DNA from: Lachnospiraceae bacterium MD335
GTDB taxonomy: Bacteria; Bacillota; Clostridia; Lachnospirales; Lachnospiraceae
Assembly: GCA_000403335.2 (NCBI GenBank)
Contig: KE159629.1
Location: 453,290 to 516,426 of the forward strand
Reading direction: 5' to 3'
DNA length: 63,137 bases
Position 1 is the first letter of the stretch. Every line of letters begins with the position of its first letter. This document shows, one piece after another, positions 60,849-63,137 of this stretch. Below the pieces are notes generated by a model, which searched no databases, was not told the DNA's origin, and worked only from the letters and a program-made list of their open reading frames with translations. A program made the position numbers and the translations under genes.

Positions 60849-61454
60849 CTATACGTGTAAAAAATTCTCCAAAATCCGCATTCCCACATCCGAGCTCTTC
60901 TCCGGATGAAACTGGCATGCAAACACATTGCCTTCTTCAACAGAAGCGTGAACATGTACCCCATATTCTGTCGCAGCAGTCACTATCTCAGGATTTTTTG
61001 CCTGCAAATAATAAGAATGCACAAAATAGACATACGAATCTGCCCCAATCCCCTCAAATAATCTGCCGTTATTGGGAAATACGAGAGAATTCCAACCAAT
61101 CTGCGGTACTTTCAACCCCATATTGTCTGGAAACCGTACGATTTTTCCCTCTAAAATACCAAGTCCCTCCACATCCGGCGCCTCGTCGCTTGATGCAAAC
61201 AGAAGCTGAAGTCCCAAACAAATCCCGAGAAAAGGCGTCTTTTTATCAATGACCTCCTTTATTATCTCCACCAGCCCGTAGGCATGTAGTTTTTCCATTG
61301 CATCTCCAAATGCTCCGACTCCCGGCAAAATCACCCTGTCAGCTTTTAGAATCGTTTCGTGTTCCCGTGTAATCACTGCCGGCTCTCCGAGTGAAAGCAG
61401 CGCTTTTTCAACGCTCTTAATATTTCCTGCGTCATAGTCGATAATTGCTACCAT
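60849..61454 (-). CDS. hisH: Imidazole glycerol phosphate synthase, glutamine amidotransferase subunit
   Basis: Class I amidotransferase of about 201 residues that releases ammonia from glutamine for HisF. Catalytic Cys in FLGICLGLQLLF, His-x-Glu in CQFHPEKSSD, oxyanion region LPGVGAFGDAM. The ATG at 61454 (MVAIIDYDAGN) is the family start; the frame is open further upstream but into the terminator. Confidence 0.95.
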   Translation of the reverse strand: MVAIIDYDAGNIKSVEKALLSLGEPAVITREHETILKADRVILPGVGAFGDAMEKLHAYGLVEIIKEVIDKKTPFLGICLGLQLLFASSDEAPDVEGLGILEGKIVRFPDNMGLKVPQIGWNSLVFPNNGRLFEGIGADSYVYFVHSYYLQAKNPEIVTAATEYGVHVHASVEEGNVFACQFHPEKSSDVGMRILENFLHV

Positions 61455-61481
61455 ACCTATATTCAACCTTTCGTTCTTTCC

Positions 61482-61516
61482 AAAATGTGGGACCGCACAA
61501 CGTGCAAATCCCACAT
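61482..61516 (-). terminator. Terminator between the acidic repeat protein and hisH
   Basis: Arms ATGTGGGA/TCCCACAT with GCAC/GTGC nested inside, followed by TTTT on the minus strand. It lies between the upstream gene stop (61521) and hisH. Confidence 0.75.
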
Positions 61517-61520
61517 CTTT

Positions 61521-63137
61521 TTAATTACCCGTTATAACATTATTCAACGCAATTGTATAATCCAATGCATCCTCATAATGCAACAAATCTCTCGCCTGTT
61601 CTTCGCTCAATCCATATTCAGACTGCAGTACCCCCAAAATCACAGCCTTGATCTGCTCAACATCACTTAACGCATCACACGCCTCTGCTTCCGCATTGAG
61701 ATAATCGTACGCCTCAATACCTCTGATCAGCGAATCAAGCGCCTCTCTCTCCTGTCCGAGCTTCAAGTTATTCTCATACGCATCATACCAGCGCTGCATC
61801 TTTAAGATAACCTTACTCTTTGCCTGAATTAACGCGACATCAGAATCCTTCAGATTCATTCCATAGGTCGCAAGATAAACACTCTTATAATCTCCGTCAT
61901 AAAACGCTTTTCTCGCAACATTCAAATACCCCTGATTTGAAAGCACGTTCGTCATTACGAGCACTCCGCCAAACACAGACGCACCAAACGCTGCCACCGC
62001 CGCAATCTTCTTAGGCGGTATACGCTTTGCCTTTCTGACAGGTCCCTGCTTTGCCAGCTTCTCGGCAGCCTTTTTTGCCTTTGCTTCCTCTTTTTCTTTC
62101 TTTTTCTGTGCAGCAGCCTCAGCCTTTGCTTTCTTAGCAGCTTCTTTCTCTTCCGCTTTCGCCTGCTTTGCTTCCTCTTTGGCGAGCTTTTCTTCCTCTT
62201 TCTTGGTCAATGCTTCCTGCTTCTTAGCAGCCTTTTTCTCTTCCTCCGCAGCATAATCCGCCTCGGTCGGTCCCGGAAGCTCCTCCGTCAGCAGATTAAA
62301 TAACTTGCCAAAAGCACCGGGCTTTTTCTCTCCATCGTCACTTTTTTTCTTCTTTTTTGATGACTTCTGCGCTTCATCTCCCTCTTGAACATCATTCGTT
62401 TCAATCGGCATATTCGGAAGCGCAACGCCTCCGTCCTCTTCTATATCTTTTACTCCGGCATTAACAAGCGCTGCCTCATCATCCGCCATCTGATTCAGCA
62501 GATCCATCATTTCATCCTGAATCGGCTCATTGCTGTCGGACTTTTTCAAAATGTCATTAATCTCCGCAAGATCTGCATCATCGTCAAGCATACTTAACAC
62601 ATCGTCAAGTCCGTCGTCCACGCCCAAGGTACCATCACTTTTTGTATCTATACTATCCAGTATTCCTAATTCGTCGTCCATATCTGATGAGGATAAATCC
62701 GGTATATCTAAATCTAATTCATCAAGATTCAATTCATCTGGCATCTCAGGCTCCGTTTCTGACCGTAAAATTTCATCCGGTCCGTCAATATTTGGTATAT
62801 CCTCAATATCCAACGCATCATCCAAAGAATCCTGCGCAAGCTCAATATCAGGCGTTTCGGACAAATCCAATCCGCCAATTTCCCCAATATCCAAGTCCGT
62901 ACCAAGATCCGATGCTTCTTCAATCGGCATATCTCCTGCTGTTTCCATTACTTTCGTTTCCACATCACTGATGTCAAAATCAGAAAGTCCCGAAGCGTCA
63001 ATTTCTTCAACAGACAATCCCTCTGCATCAGAGAGTTCTGTAATATCAAGACCCTCAACAGACGGTTCCTCTGCATCAGTAAGCTCTGTTATATCAAAAT
63101 CTTCAACAGACGATTCCTCTGCATCAGAGAGTTCCGA
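61521..63137 (-). CDS. Acidic repeat protein with single membrane helix and TPR-like C terminus (5' end outside the window)
   Basis: The frame is open to the right edge, so the true start lies beyond 63137. The visible N-terminal part is very acidic; right at the edge it has tandem units of the type DITELSDAEEPSVEGL, then Asp/Ile-rich DLDIGEIGGLDL stretches. A Lys/Ala/Glu-rich charged helix (about 245-330 from residue 1 of the visible internal TTG frame) is followed by one membrane segment (KKIAAVAAFGASVFGGVLVMT). About 130 residues of alpha-helical repeats follow (VARKAFYDGDYKSVYLATYG, ...YDAYENNLKLGQEREALDSLIRGI). It may be an envelope-associated scaffold. I do not know a family. Confidence 0.65.
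   Translation of the reverse strand, partial: SELSDAEESSVEDFDITELTDAEEPSVEGLDITELSDAEGLSVEEIDASGLSDFDISDVETKVMETAGDMPIEEASDLGTDLDIGEIGGLDLSETPDIELAQDSLDDALDIEDIPNIDGPDEILRSETEPEMPDELNLDELDLDIPDLSSSDMDDELGILDSIDTKSDGTLGVDDGLDDVLSMLDDDADLAEINDILKKSDSNEPIQDEMMDLLNQMADDEAALVNAGVKDIEEDGGVALPNMPIETNDVQEGDEAQKSSKKKKKSDDGEKKPGAFGKLFNLLTEELPGPTEADYAAEEEKKAAKKQEALTKKEEEKLAKEEAKQAKAEEKEAAKKAKAEAAAQKKKEKEEAKAKKAAEKLAKQGPVRKAKRIPPKKIAAVAAFGASVFGGVLVMTNVLSNQGYLNVARKAFYDGDYKSVYLATYGMNLKDSDVALIQAKSKVILKMQRWYDAYENNLKLGQEREALDSLIRGIEAYDYLNAEAEACDALSDVEQIKAVILGVLQSEYGLSEEQARDLLHYEDALDYTIALNNVITGN

Overview
The window looks like a chromosomal segment from a Gram-positive gut clostridium, most likely a member of the Lachnospiraceae. 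The support is the rpmF/plsX/acpP/rnc/smc/ftsY order, the polA/coaE/long FtsA-like gene cluster, the OFA-family transporter, a stand-alone AICAR formyltransferase paired with a PurO-type IMP cyclohydrolase, sigma-A promoters (TTGACA/TATAAT) and strong GGAGG ribosome binding sites. I cannot name the species. No phage, integrase, transposase or CRISPR array was found. Most genes lie on the minus strand.

Layout. 1-4400: a candidate small RNA, an acetyltransferase/CPBP protease pair, and a secreted pectate lyase with three ricin-type lectin modules. 4600-18400: YitT, threonine ammonia-lyase, FtsY, SMC, RNase III, ACP and PlsX. Upstream of these sits a signalling operon (Hpt, FapA-like repeat protein, response regulator with HD-GYP domain), and then L32 and the YceD/DUF177 protein. 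18500-28500: tmcAL (plus strand) converges on a long operon of zinc-finger protein, polA, coaE, a 771-residue FtsA-like protein, a WalJ-type hydrolase, UPF0237 and UPF0210. 28600-33500: a sensor-GGDEF protein, a cytidylate-kinase-like protein, a MATE exporter and tRNA-Leu(CAA). 33500-36660: NudC and the last two steps of IMP synthesis behind a ZTP riboswitch.

36660-42300 is the most accessory-looking part. It holds a truncated copy of an aldo/keto reductase 3' end, a large Hsp70-like ATPase with an unrecognised N-terminal region, a composite stem-loop repeat, a coiled-coil protein encoded by a 21-bp minisatellite, the intact aldo/keto reductase and a TetR regulator. 42400-50600: a heterodimeric ABC exporter, GreA, an OFA transporter, and LysA coupled to a TrmB-type regulator. 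50650-58620: a tiny membrane peptide, a broken response regulator, a DUF4026-like protein, a GGDEF protein, a hybrid histidine kinase, KduD and a FliD/FlgL-like protein. 58700-63137: xpt, ung, hisF, hisH and an acidic repeat protein cut by the right edge.

Themes. Pectin use is represented by the lectin-bearing pectate lyase and KduD. Cyclic-di-GMP signalling is represented by two GGDEF proteins and one HD-GYP protein, with a stand-alone Hpt and a two-receiver hybrid kinase that could form a phosphorelay. Purine synthesis is controlled by its own intermediate through the ZTP riboswitch. The best candidates for undescribed biology are the Hpt/FapA-like/HD-GYP operon and the Hsp70-like island between duplicated reductase ends.
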